Below, piece by piece: positions 1-7,747 of a stretch of DNA of 64,000 nt. The DNA lies in assembly GCA_965119715.1 (NCBI GenBank), contig OZ221969.1:930001-994000 (forward strand). The letters are read 5' to 3'. Positions within the stretch are counted from its first letter, which is position 1. The number at the start of each line of letters is the position of its first letter. Both the position numbers and the translations under genes were made by a program. Below the pieces are notes generated by a model. That model made no database searches, was not told where the DNA came from, and saw nothing but the letters and a program-made list of their open reading frames with translations. Source of the stretch: JASBYZ01 sp029983705 (lineage in GTDB: Bacteria > Actinomycetota > Coriobacteriia > Coriobacteriales > JAEZZM01).

Positions 1-1
1 T

Positions 2-1168
2 GAAGATGAAATAAGAACTGCACTTTCAAAAATGAAAGGACAGGTAAGCACAGTTGCTATTATTTCTGTTTTTAGTCCGGTAAATGATAGCCATGAGCTT
101 AGGGCTCAAGAGCTTGTTAAAGAGGTACTTGGAGAAGAGGTACCAGTTTCTTTATCTTCTGAAATTGGCTCCATAGGTCTTATAGAGCGTGAGAACTCAA
201 CAATCTTAAATGCAGCACTCTATGATGTTGCTAAAAAGACGGTCTTGGGTTTTAAAGAAGCGCTTAATCACCAAAATATTTCTGCAAAAATTTACCTTGG
301 TCAAAACGACGGAACCTTAATGAACGCAGATTATGCAGTTAAGTACCCAATCTTAACAATTGCCTGCGGTCCAACTAACTCTATTAGAGGAGCTGCCTAT
401 CTTGCAGGCTTTGAGGATGCCCTCGTTGTTGATGTAGGCGGCACGACTACAGATGTGGGTGTACTCCAAAGGGGTTTTCCGCGCCAAAGCTCACTTGCGG
501 TTGAGATTGGTGGGGTGAGAACCAACTTTAGAATGCCTGACCTTATATCTTTAGGTCTTGGCGGTGGTACTATTGTTCGCGGAGTAGATGATGCGGGCGA
601 GATTAGCGTTGGTCCTGATTCAGTGGGCTATAAGCTTACTCAAGAGGCGCGCATCTTTGGCGGAAATACCCTTACTACCAGTGATGTTGTAGTTGCTTTG
701 GGGCATGCAGATCTTGGAGATGCAAGTTACCTTAAAGATCTTGAGAGCTCTAAGCTAGAAGAGGTCTACCAAAAGATGATTGAGATGACCGAAGACGTTA
801 TTGACCGCATGAAAACAAGTGCGCAGCCTGTACCGGTAATACTGGTTGGAGGTGGCTCTCTTTTGCTTCCGCAAACACTCACAGGTGCAAGTGAAGTTGC
901 AAAGCCAGAGCACTTTGAGGTAGCTAATGCTATTGGTTCTGCGATTGCACAGGTATCAGGTGAGGTAGAAAAGCTCTACTCGCTTGAAGACATGAGCAGG
1001 GCTGAGGCTGTAGAAGATGCTAAAGCACTTGCGATATCAGATGCTATAGAAGCTGGTGCTGAGCCAGACTCTATTGAAATTGTTGATATAGAAGACGTGC
1101 CTTTAGCGTACTTACCTGGTGATGTAACTCGTGTACATGTAAAGGCAGCTGGAAATTTAAGGATGTAG
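2..1168 (+). CDS. Hydantoinase/oxoprolinase family protein, 5' part missing (cut by window edge)
   Basis: The reading frame is open to the first base, so the gene starts outside the window and only the last ~390 codons are seen. The ATG at 32 is internal, not the start. The motif VVDVGGTTTDVG, the glycine-rich SLGLGGGTIV and the late VLVGGGSLLLP segment are the ASKHA-type ATP-binding signatures of the HyuA/oxoprolinase-A family, which uses ATP to open cyclic amides such as hydantoins or 5-oxoproline. It is followed after 6 bp by a nitrilase-family amidohydrolase and then by a DUF1177 gene, so all three are probably one catabolic operon for a cyclic or carbamoylated amino-acid derivative. The substrate cannot be read from sequence. 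The family call is firm. Confidence 0.88.
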   Translation, partial: EDEIRTALSKMKGQVSTVAIISVFSPVNDSHELRAQELVKEVLGEEVPVSLSSEIGSIGLIERENSTILNAALYDVAKKTVLGFKEALNHQNISAKIYLGQNDGTLMNADYAVKYPILTIACGPTNSIRGAAYLAGFEDALVVDVGGTTTDVGVLQRGFPRQSSLAVEIGGVRTNFRMPDLISLGLGGGTIVRGVDDAGEISVGPDSVGYKLTQEARIFGGNTLTTSDVVVALGHADLGDASYLKDLESSKLEEVYQKMIEMTEDVIDRMKTSAQPVPVILVGGGSLLLPQTLTGASEVAKPEHFEVANAIGSAIAQVSGEVEKLYSLEDMSRAEAVEDAKALAISDAIEAGAEPDSIEIVDIEDVPLAYLPGDVTRVHVKAAGNLRM

Positions 1169-1174
1169 AAAATT

Positions 1175-2044
1175 ATGGGGGAGCGTCTTGTAACAATAGC
1201 CCTCGCACAGCATGACAGCGTGCTTGGGGACTTTAGGGTAAACCTTGAAAAAATGAAGCGCACGATAAGGGATGCAGCTTTACAAGGTTCAGATATTATC
1301 TGTTTTCCAGAACTTGGAACTACAGGATATCGACAAGATCTATTGGGGGAGGCGCTCTACTCATTTGCAGAGGACCCTCAAGAGGGTCCTACCTTCAGTG
1401 AGCTCTCACCACTTGCAAAAGAGCTTGGTATTTATATTGTTGCTCCAATTGTAATTAAAGACCCTGAAGGCAGAGTACATGGTCAGGGCCTTGCAGCTGG
1501 TAAACCGGTTGCCTATAACGCAATGATTTTGATTGACCGTTCAGGCGAGTACATGGGTGTCTATGCTAAAAATCATGCCTTTGATACTGAGGAGCGCTAC
1601 TTTGCCCTCGGCAATAAGATGCCGGTTTTTGACTGCGACTTTGGCAAGATTGGCGTGATGATTTGCTTTGATATGGGAGTGGTTGAGACTGCTCGCGTGC
1701 TTACTCTAAAAGGTGCAGAGCTTATTTTGGTACCAAGTGCTTGGCGTGTTGAAGATGAGCTGATGTGGGACTTAAACAGTGCCTGTAGAGCGCTTGAAAA
1801 CCGACTCTATATTGCTGCAGTAAATAGGGTTGGTAGAGAAGGTAAAGAGCTTTTGATGTTTGGCAAGTCAAAGGTCTGCGACTTTGATGGGCGAGTAGTA
1901 AATGAGGCTCACCGCTTTGAAGAAGAGCTCCTAATTACCACCGTTGACCTCGCAAAAGTTGCTCCAGCACAAAAAGAAGTGCCCTATCTCTATCGCAGAA
2001 AACCCCAAAATTACGATATTTTTACGAACAAGGATATATTTTAA
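1175..2044 (+). CDS. Carbon-nitrogen hydrolase (nitrilase superfamily), N-carbamoyl amidase-like
   Basis: A 289-residue cytoplasmic protein of normal nitrilase-family length. The Glu-Lys-Cys catalytic triad is visible: Glu in CFPELGTTGY, Lys in the YAKNHAFD segment and the nucleophilic Cys in GVMICFDMG. Such enzymes hydrolyse amides, often N-carbamoyl amino acids or carbamoylputrescine, releasing ammonia and CO2. Its position directly after a hydantoinase-family gene suits a decarbamoylase that finishes what the ring-opening enzyme starts; that link is inference. The ATG at 1175 has an AAGGA element about a dozen bases upstream. The stop at 2042-2044 abuts the ATG of the DUF1177 gene with no gap, which indicates translational coupling. 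Confidence 0.9.
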   Translation: MGERLVTIALAQHDSVLGDFRVNLEKMKRTIRDAALQGSDIICFPELGTTGYRQDLLGEALYSFAEDPQEGPTFSELSPLAKELGIYIVAPIVIKDPEGRVHGQGLAAGKPVAYNAMILIDRSGEYMGVYAKNHAFDTEERYFALGNKMPVFDCDFGKIGVMICFDMGVVETARVLTLKGAELILVPSAWRVEDELMWDLNSACRALENRLYIAAVNRVGREGKELLMFGKSKVCDFDGRVVNEAHRFEEELLITTVDLAKVAPAQKEVPYLYRRKPQNYDIFTNKDIF

Positions 2045-2980
2045 ATGGTGCTCAAAGAAGTAATGAAGATTGCTGACCTTTTGGACGATCCAAAGGCGAG
2101 CGGACAGAGTGTTAAAGAATTCTTTTTATCAAAGTTTCCTGATACCCATATTGAAGTTGAGACCTTTAGCTCATCTTTAGGCTCAACCGATATGATTTCG
2201 ATTGAAATTCCAGGTAGTGATGGAAAGTGTTACGGCGGAGATGCTCCAACTATTGCACTTCTTGGTCGACTTGGTGGTCTTGGTGCAAGACCTGAGATAA
2301 CCGGTATGGTATCTGATGCAGACGGTGCCGTTGCAGCGCTCGCCTCTGCCTTTAAGCTCTCAACTATGAAAAAGCGTGGCGATGAGCTCAAGGGCGATAT
2401 TTTTATTAAAACCCATATTTGCCCGGATGCACCAACCAAGCCACATTATCCAGTTCCCTTTATGGACTCACCAGTTGATACCAGAACCCTAAATGAACAT
2501 GAGGTTGATGACTTAATAGATGCGTACATCTCATGTGACACCACCAAGGGAAATCGTATTGCTAACTTTCGCGGTATTGCGATAACTCCAACTGCTAAGG
2601 CAGGCTACCTCTTAAAGGTAAGTGAAGACCTTATTAACATCTATGAGAGCACAACAGGTGAGCATGTAAAAGTTTTAGCGCTCTCTCAGCAAGACATAAC
2701 TCCTTACGGCAATGGGCTTACTCACATCAACTCAATCATGCAGCCTTCTGTTGCTACCAATAAGCCAGTTGTAGGCCTTGCGCTTACCACTCAAACTGTT
2801 GTTGCAGGTTGTGCTACAGGAGCAAGCCATACAACTGATATTGAGCTTGCTGCACGATTTATGATTGAAGTTGCTAAAGCCTATGGTGAGGGTAGGTGCA
2901 GCTTTTATGATGAGCAAGAGTATGAACGTCTTCAAAAACTCTACGGCAGTATGGAACATTTTCAGCAGGGCGGCAACTAA
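2045..2980 (+). CDS. DUF1177 family protein
   Basis: A 311-residue soluble protein resembling the DUF1177 family over its whole length, with conserved-looking stretches such as the THICPDAPTKPH segment near residue 120 and GLTHINSIMQPS near residue 225. No catalytic role is established that I know of. Members commonly sit with amino-acid, oligopeptide or hydantoin catabolic genes. Here it starts on the base after the nitrilase gene stops, so it is almost certainly co-expressed with the hydantoinase and amidohydrolase. The several Asp, His and Cys residues in conserved-looking positions would fit a metal enzyme, but that is speculation. Confidence 0.8.
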   Translation: MVLKEVMKIADLLDDPKASGQSVKEFFLSKFPDTHIEVETFSSSLGSTDMISIEIPGSDGKCYGGDAPTIALLGRLGGLGARPEITGMVSDADGAVAALASAFKLSTMKKRGDELKGDIFIKTHICPDAPTKPHYPVPFMDSPVDTRTLNEHEVDDLIDAYISCDTTKGNRIANFRGIAITPTAKAGYLLKVSEDLINIYESTTGEHVKVLALSQQDITPYGNGLTHINSIMQPSVATNKPVVGLALTTQTVVAGCATGASHTTDIELAARFMIEVAKAYGEGRCSFYDEQEYERLQKLYGSMEHFQQGGN

Positions 2981-3015
2981 AAAAGTGCAGCTTTTATACT
3001 TGTAAAAGTGTTATC

Positions 3016-3050
3016 GGAGAGTGTTTGCTTTACTATATCAAGCACTCTCC
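3016..3050 (+). terminator. Stem-loop after the DUF1177 operon, possible terminator
   Basis: GGAGAGTG at 3016-3023 is complementary to CACTCTCC at 3043-3050, about 36 bp after the DUF1177 stop. There is no following T run, so if it ends transcription it is a weak or Rho-assisted terminator. The downstream gene is on the opposite strand, so some end signal is expected here. Confidence 0.35.
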
Positions 3051-3105
3051 ATACCTGCTCATAGGGGTCAAGCAAGCTAAGACCACATGCAAGCGGCATT
3101 ATCTT

Positions 3106-3501
3106 TTATTTGTAGCGCTCGTCTTCTACAACAAGTTCAGTTTTGATTATTCCTACAAGCTTTTCAAGAGCGCTAATAGTGTTTGGTCTGATATCTCCAC
3201 CAATTAAAACGTACATGATATCATCGCCCAAGTTGAGCTCGCCTTCGTTTAACCAAACGCGAACATACTTAACGCCCGGATAGCTTTTTGCTTCTTCAAC
3301 TACCTGCTCAAGGCGTTCTTTGTTGTAATCAAAAAACATTCCATTTACGCGGGAGCCGTCATCGATATTTTCACGAACCATCTTTTTTGGCTCTTCACGA
3401 ACCGTACCGTTATGAACAAGATACATGCCTACTTCAGATGCGCGCGGGTCAGCTTTTGCCTCTTTTAACCACTCATTAATATCTGGTGATACTTTGCTCA
3501 T
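3106..3501 (-). CDS. MoaE-like protein (molybdopterin synthase large-subunit family), divergent
   Basis: A 131-residue protein whose second half follows the MoaE pattern: a VRVWLNEGELNLGDD stretch in place of the usual HRxGxLxxGD, then an alternating hydrophobic strand and the helix of the family. MoaE is the large subunit of molybdopterin synthase, which puts dithiolene sulfur into precursor Z. The usual His-Arg pair and the lysines of the C-terminal KKE-like active-site segment are not seen; the protein ends ELVVEDERYK. It may therefore be a repurposed homologue. No other molybdenum-cofactor gene is in the window. An AAAGGA ribosome site precedes the ATG, and the gene stands alone with its own promoter. 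Confidence 0.65.
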   Translation of the reverse strand: MSKVSPDINEWLKEAKADPRASEVGMYLVHNGTVREEPKKMVRENIDDGSRVNGMFFDYNKERLEQVVEEAKSYPGVKYVRVWLNEGELNLGDDIMYVLIGGDIRPNTISALEKLVGIIKTELVVEDERYK

Positions 3502-3531
3502 ACAAACATCCTTTCAAATTTTTCTTGTCTC

Positions 3532-3559
3532 ATAATAGTAATGTATCGTATAATTTCAA
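3532..3559 (-). promoter_or_regulatory. Sigma-70-type promoter of the MoaE-like gene
   Basis: Read on the minus strand, TTGAAA (3559-3554) and TATTAT (3537-3532) are separated by 16 bp and lie about 30 bp upstream of the start codon. The match to the -35/-10 consensus is good. Confidence 0.55.
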
Positions 3560-3638
3560 AACATGTTTAAATGTCTAAAGCTATTATGCGATTTTTCTTA
3601 AGGATTTTGTAGAGCTTGGGGACCTAAGTTTAAATTGA

Positions 3639-3667
3639 TTGACTTAAACAGTTCTAAGCTATAAAAT
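3639..3667 (+). promoter_or_regulatory. Promoter of the tRNA operon
   Basis: TTGACT at 3639-3644 and TAAAAT at 3662-3667 are separated by exactly 17 bp, and transcription would start about 25 bp before the first tRNA. This is one of the best consensus promoters in the window, as expected for stable RNA. Confidence 0.6.
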
Positions 3668-3698
3668 CCTATTTTGCGTCTTAAAGTAATTAAGGCAT

Positions 3699-3772
3699 TG
3701 GGATATCGTCTAATGGTAGGACAGCGGTTTCTGGTACCGTCAGTGGGGGTTCGACTCCCTCTATCCCAGCCA
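3699..3772 (+). tRNA. tRNA-Gln (anticodon CUG)
   Basis: The 7-bp acceptor stem TGGGATA/TATCCCA, discriminator G and an encoded CCA close a standard cloverleaf. The anticodon loop TTCTGGT gives CUG, reading CAG. The T arm contains the GTTCGA core. It is the first gene of a three-tRNA transcript. Confidence 0.95.
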
Positions 3773-3783
3773 AAGAAACACGT

Positions 3784-3860
3784 GGCCCGTTCGTCTAGCG
3801 GCCTAGGACACCGCCCTCTCAAGGCGGAGATCACGGGTTCGAATCCCGTACGGGCTACCA
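3784..3860 (+). tRNA. tRNA-Glu (anticodon CUC), copy 1
   Basis: The acceptor stem GGCCCGT pairs with ACGGGCT (one G-U pair), followed by A and an encoded CCA. The loop CTCTCAA gives anticodon CUC, reading GAG. It lies 11 bp after tRNA-Gln. Confidence 0.95.
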
Positions 3861-3889
3861 ATTGTTTCTTTGTTTCATATACTTGACTT

Positions 3890-3966
3890 GGCCCGTTCGT
3901 CTAGCGGCCTAGGACACCGCCCTCTCAAGGCGGAGATCACGGGTTCGAATCCCGTACGGGCTACCA
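3890..3966 (+). tRNA. tRNA-Glu (anticodon CUC), copy 2
   Basis: Identical in all 77 bases to the copy ending at 3860 and separated from it by 29 bp, so it arose by a recent tandem duplication or is kept identical by gene conversion. Both copies read GAG. Confidence 0.95.
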
Positions 3967-4074
3967 TCTCAAGTTTCTTTCTTATTCATGCATTTTATAT
4001 CAAATACATTGTATAGTTATCTAAACTACTTTGTAGTACTTGTTTATTCAAACAAAATTTCAAGGGAGAAACAT

Positions 4075-4965
4075 ATGCATGATGTGATTGTTGTTGGCGC
4101 AGGTCCTGCTGGAGTAAGTGCAGCACTTTATGCAAAAGCTCGAGGACTTGAGGTACTCGTTTTAGAAAAATCTCAGGTAGGCGGCCTTATCTCAGGCGTT
4201 TCAAAGGTAAGTCATTATGCTTCTGTGGGAGAACATGAAAGCGGACAAGAATTTGCATCAAAACTGAGTGAGCAGCTAGATTATTCTCAAATTCCTGTAC
4301 AAATAGAAGAGGTAAACTCAATCAGTAAAACTGAGGCAGGCTTTAAAGTAATAAGCTCAAAGGCTGAATATGAAGCTAAGACGGTAATATTAGCTATTGG
4401 TTCAACACTTAAAGAACTTGACCAAGATAAATTTAAAGACCTCCCCACAGAGCATTGGCCGCTAGGCAAAGAAGAGCTCTATAAAGGCAAAACAGTTGTT
4501 ATTAATGGTGGTTCAGACGGTGCATCAAAAGAGGCACTGTATTTAGCTCAGTTTGCTAAGTGTGTACACATGGTTCAAGATCAGGATAGATTGCTGTGCA
4601 TCTCTGAGTTTAAAAAGCAGATTGAGGCAAGCGATAAGATCATTGCTCACACCTCTGCGACCCTTGAGAGTTATAAAACAGAGGGCGATATGTGTACAGA
4701 GGTAGTGCTCAGCAATGGTGCGAGCATTAGAGATTCTGAGGGCATAGTTGTTTTTGTGCAAATTGGACAGCATGGAAATGCAGATCTGCTTGAGTCATTT
4801 TCTTTTGAAACGCAAAACGGCTTTGTTCAAAGCGAAATATCAACAGATATAGACGGTCTTTATTTAGCGGGAGATATTCGCGTAAAGCCTGTAAGACAGA
4901 TTGCTACTGCAGTAGCAGATGGTTGTTTAGCTGGAATTGAGGCTGCAAAGAAAGCTCAGGCGTAA
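4075..4965 (+). CDS. Thioredoxin-reductase-like FAD/NAD(P)-dependent oxidoreductase without CxxC
   Basis: A 296-residue two-dinucleotide-fold flavoprotein. The N-terminal HDVIVVGAGPAGVSAALYA is the FAD-binding Rossmann motif, a second nucleotide site lies near residue 140 (VINGGSDGASKEA), and the FAD-contacting LYLAGD motif is near residue 262. The size and order are those of low-molecular-weight thioredoxin reductases, but the redox CxxC expected between the two folds is absent. It is more likely a ferredoxin/flavodoxin-NADP reductase-like or other flavin reductase. The ATG at 4075 is preferred to 3988 because AAGGGAGAA lies just upstream. It runs towards the ligase fusion gene, with 26 bp between the two ends. 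Confidence 0.8.
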   Translation: MHDVIVVGAGPAGVSAALYAKARGLEVLVLEKSQVGGLISGVSKVSHYASVGEHESGQEFASKLSEQLDYSQIPVQIEEVNSISKTEAGFKVISSKAEYEAKTVILAIGSTLKELDQDKFKDLPTEHWPLGKEELYKGKTVVINGGSDGASKEALYLAQFAKCVHMVQDQDRLLCISEFKKQIEASDKIIAHTSATLESYKTEGDMCTEVVLSNGASIRDSEGIVVFVQIGQHGNADLLESFSFETQNGFVQSEISTDIDGLYLAGDIRVKPVRQIATAVADGCLAGIEAAKKAQA

Positions 4966-4991
4966 AGTTTTACACCTGAGCTTTAAAAAAT

Positions 4992-7661
4992 CTAAGCGAT
5001 AAAGGTTGGTACGATTTTTTGATCGCTGTGTGAGGTAATGATAGCTTGAGTGCCTATGCGTGAGTAGATACCAGAAAAGTCATCGCCAAACACATACAGA
5101 CCTACAAGATTGTTATGAGGGATAAAGCCATAGCCTTGTCCCTCTTTTTGATAGGCTGGCGTTTTGTAGGGCTCTATGTATTCTTGGATAATATATCCAC
5201 CCTCTGTACGTTTTTCTTTTATAAGTTTTGTAAAGTCCTCATCGCTAAAATCTTTTGAAGCATATACACCCTGACCACCATAGGATGCACCTGGCTTAAT
5301 AATCCACTGTTTAGAGCGATCAATTTGCTCAAGCTTAAAGTTGGCATTGAGCTCAAGAGTAAGGGGAGTGTGCTCTTTAATAAAGGCGTGCTCTTCTTCA
5401 CTTAAGAAGTTTTGGGCAATGTCTGAGGCAAGTATTGGTAAAAACTCTTTAACCGCAGCTGGGTGGGTAATAAATCCGCCTACTAGACAGACGCTACCAG
5501 TTTTAGCTGCATCAATGAGTGCTTGAGCACCATCATCAAACTTTTCAAACATCTCTGAGGTGACAGCTCGTCTCCACACGCAGTCTATTTGTTTATTTTC
5601 TTTGTCACAGAGTTTACCGTCTATAAATTTAAGATTTCTAATATCAACAAAATCCAAGATAAAGCCTTCAATTGATTCAAAGAGCTCCTTATAAAGTTTA
5701 ACCTCTGCGCGCATCACAGACTCTTTGTAGTCAACAACGGCAATGTAGATTTCTTTATCTGTACTGAGATTTTTGTTGTGGGCGTATTCAGTGTAGCAGT
5801 CAGTTAAGACCTTTGCCCATTTTTGAACCAAGCTAAATGAGGTGAGCTTATACTTTTGGGCAATCTCTTTAAAGCTTTCTGAGTGCATAAGTGCCTCATC
5901 AGCAGACTGCTGAAAGGCCACTCCAGATGAACCATCGGTGTTAAGTTCGCAGTATTTCCACTCACCAGTTTTCTCGTTATAAAAAATATCAACACGAGAA
6001 AGCGGTATGACTTGAGAGTATCCGGTGTCAAGTAAAATAAGCTCTTCAAGTTCTGGATCAAAGTTAAAGAGTGCTCTAAAGTCTTCATGTTCACGGTAAT
6101 ACTTGCTAGCTTTACACATGATTTCATGGGTTTTTTCGGCTATACACTCAAAATCTTTAACCATAGATGCTGAGTAAATCTTTGGGGTATAGCTTGAAAC
6201 CAGAGGCTGTCCGGAGCGCTGAGCGTAGGGGTTATCTCTGAGTGCTTGCTTCATGCGCTCAATATTTTCTGCATCTCCTGAATTTTTTTGAATTAAGCCT
6301 ATAAACTCTTTGTTAGGGTCTAAGATCTCTATATCTTTTTCATCTTTATGCAGGTACTCATATACAGTTTTACCTTCAGTGAGTAGAGGTTCTAAGGCGC
6401 TTAGGTAGCTCTTTGAACTATCATCAGAAGCCTTAAGAGCAATGTGGTAGAGCGAATCTAAAAACTCATGTGCATCTCTTCCATAGAGTTTGCCGAAAAA
6501 ACCATCTTTCATAACTGAGCTTCTTGACTCATACACTGCCTCTTCGCTCAAATAGTCTTTGCCAACAAGGTCAAAAACCTGAGCTTTTGCATCCGCACTA
6601 TAAAAGATGCTCTCACATAAGGCTACAAGCGCAGAAACATATGTGAGTGGGAGGGAGTCTACATCTCTAATCTCAACGTATTTTTTAAGTCTGGTATCAG
6701 GAAATACCATTGAGATGTAGTGCTCAATATCTTTTTTACTAATCTCACTTAAGCTTATAAGCTCGCCGATTGTTTTATCTTCGGTATCGATAGTTTTTCC
6801 TTTTGGGGAGGTATAGAGGATAGCCGGAGTATCCATTAACCAGTCTGCATATGATGCGTAAGAAAAGTTGTCATCAAAGAGGTGGGGGATAATACCGCAG
6901 CGTGCAGGGTCTGTATCCCTCCAAATATAGGAGCGAACCATGCGTTTGTCGTGTAAGTCAGAACTTAAAGGTGCTTTTGCATTATCAAATAGAAGGGCAA
7001 GTGCTGGCCCTAAGAGATAGGCAAGTCTGATCTTCTCGATAAAATCTTTTTCACTTGAGTAGTCAACAGAAATTTGCGTGGAGGCAGAACCTCTCATCAT
7101 ATCTATGCCGTGCTGGCCTGTTTTCTTAAAGTTCTCATTCATTAAGTGGTAGCGCTTTTTATTGATGAGGGGAAGCTCACGTGCGCTATATACAGGATTA
7201 TAGCCTTGCATTACAAAAATCCAGTCTTTGCCTAAGTCTTTTGCAGCCTTCTCACACAGTGTAATTCCAGCCTCAAGACCTACAGCTGCATCATGAGCGT
7301 TTTGAGCAGGGCCAACAGAGAGTTCAAATTGGCTTGCAGGCTCTAAGGTGACAGAAATTCCCACACTTTGGCCCTCAAGACCAAAATCCTTTGGATCAAT
7401 AGTGCCAACATAGCCCATGTGCTGGCCATCAATAATCATCTCGCTATCTGATGGTTTAGAAAAATAGCTCTTGAGCTCACAGAGTAGATCATATATACCA
7501 CTGTCATAGCTTATAAGATTGTTGTCTGTATCAAAAACAAACATCTCAAGCTCAACGCCAATGCTAAAGTCATCCGGATCTTTTTCTCCAGAGCTAAAGT
7601 ACTCTATAAACTTTTGGCGATTTTCTTTATACATTAAAGCCTCTTTGTAATTTGGCTGCAT
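4992..7661 (-). CDS. Two-domain fusion: GCS2-type glutamate-cysteine ligase plus glutathionylspermidine-synthase-like ATP-grasp
   Basis: An 889-residue cytoplasmic protein. Residues ~30-420 resemble plant/EgtA-type glutamate-cysteine ligase: IGVELEMFVFD near residue 34, SVTLEPASQFELSVGP near 103 and MRGSASTQISVD near 189. Residues ~500-889 resemble the synthetase half of glutathionylspermidine synthase: the CELNTDGSSGV segment, then WIIKPGASYGGQGV at ~786 and GGYIIQEYIEP at ~822, which look like ATP-grasp nucleotide-binding parts. The predicted chemistry is gamma-Glu-Cys formation followed by amide ligation of the free carboxylate to an unknown amine or amino acid. Known bifunctional GshF proteins use a different ligase class and a different ATP-grasp branch. 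The start has GAGGAGA eight bases upstream. The gene is transcribed divergently from the CPBP gene. Confidence 0.82.
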   Translation of the reverse strand: MQPNYKEALMYKENRQKFIEYFSSGEKDPDDFSIGVELEMFVFDTDNNLISYDSGIYDLLCELKSYFSKPSDSEMIIDGQHMGYVGTIDPKDFGLEGQSVGISVTLEPASQFELSVGPAQNAHDAAVGLEAGITLCEKAAKDLGKDWIFVMQGYNPVYSARELPLINKKRYHLMNENFKKTGQHGIDMMRGSASTQISVDYSSEKDFIEKIRLAYLLGPALALLFDNAKAPLSSDLHDKRMVRSYIWRDTDPARCGIIPHLFDDNFSYASYADWLMDTPAILYTSPKGKTIDTEDKTIGELISLSEISKKDIEHYISMVFPDTRLKKYVEIRDVDSLPLTYVSALVALCESIFYSADAKAQVFDLVGKDYLSEEAVYESRSSVMKDGFFGKLYGRDAHEFLDSLYHIALKASDDSSKSYLSALEPLLTEGKTVYEYLHKDEKDIEILDPNKEFIGLIQKNSGDAENIERMKQALRDNPYAQRSGQPLVSSYTPKIYSASMVKDFECIAEKTHEIMCKASKYYREHEDFRALFNFDPELEELILLDTGYSQVIPLSRVDIFYNEKTGEWKYCELNTDGSSGVAFQQSADEALMHSESFKEIAQKYKLTSFSLVQKWAKVLTDCYTEYAHNKNLSTDKEIYIAVVDYKESVMRAEVKLYKELFESIEGFILDFVDIRNLKFIDGKLCDKENKQIDCVWRRAVTSEMFEKFDDGAQALIDAAKTGSVCLVGGFITHPAAVKEFLPILASDIAQNFLSEEEHAFIKEHTPLTLELNANFKLEQIDRSKQWIIKPGASYGGQGVYASKDFSDEDFTKLIKEKRTEGGYIIQEYIEPYKTPAYQKEGQGYGFIPHNNLVGLYVFGDDFSGIYSRIGTQAIITSHSDQKIVPTFIA

Positions 7662-7747
7662 CTATCTATATCTCCTCGGGAACATATTTTATGTTATCTT
7701 GCTTTTGTGCCCTATTAGCACGCCTAAATTTCGACTTTTGGAGAAGT

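Noticed and set aside
3598..3886. Coding frames across 3598-3886 on both strands
   Set aside because: They run through the tRNA genes and have no ribosome site; typical false frames.
4040..4055. Palindrome TTGTTT-ATTC-AAACAA before the flavoprotein gene as an operator
   Set aside because: Short and AT-rich, with no known matching family and no second copy noticed; chance is likely.
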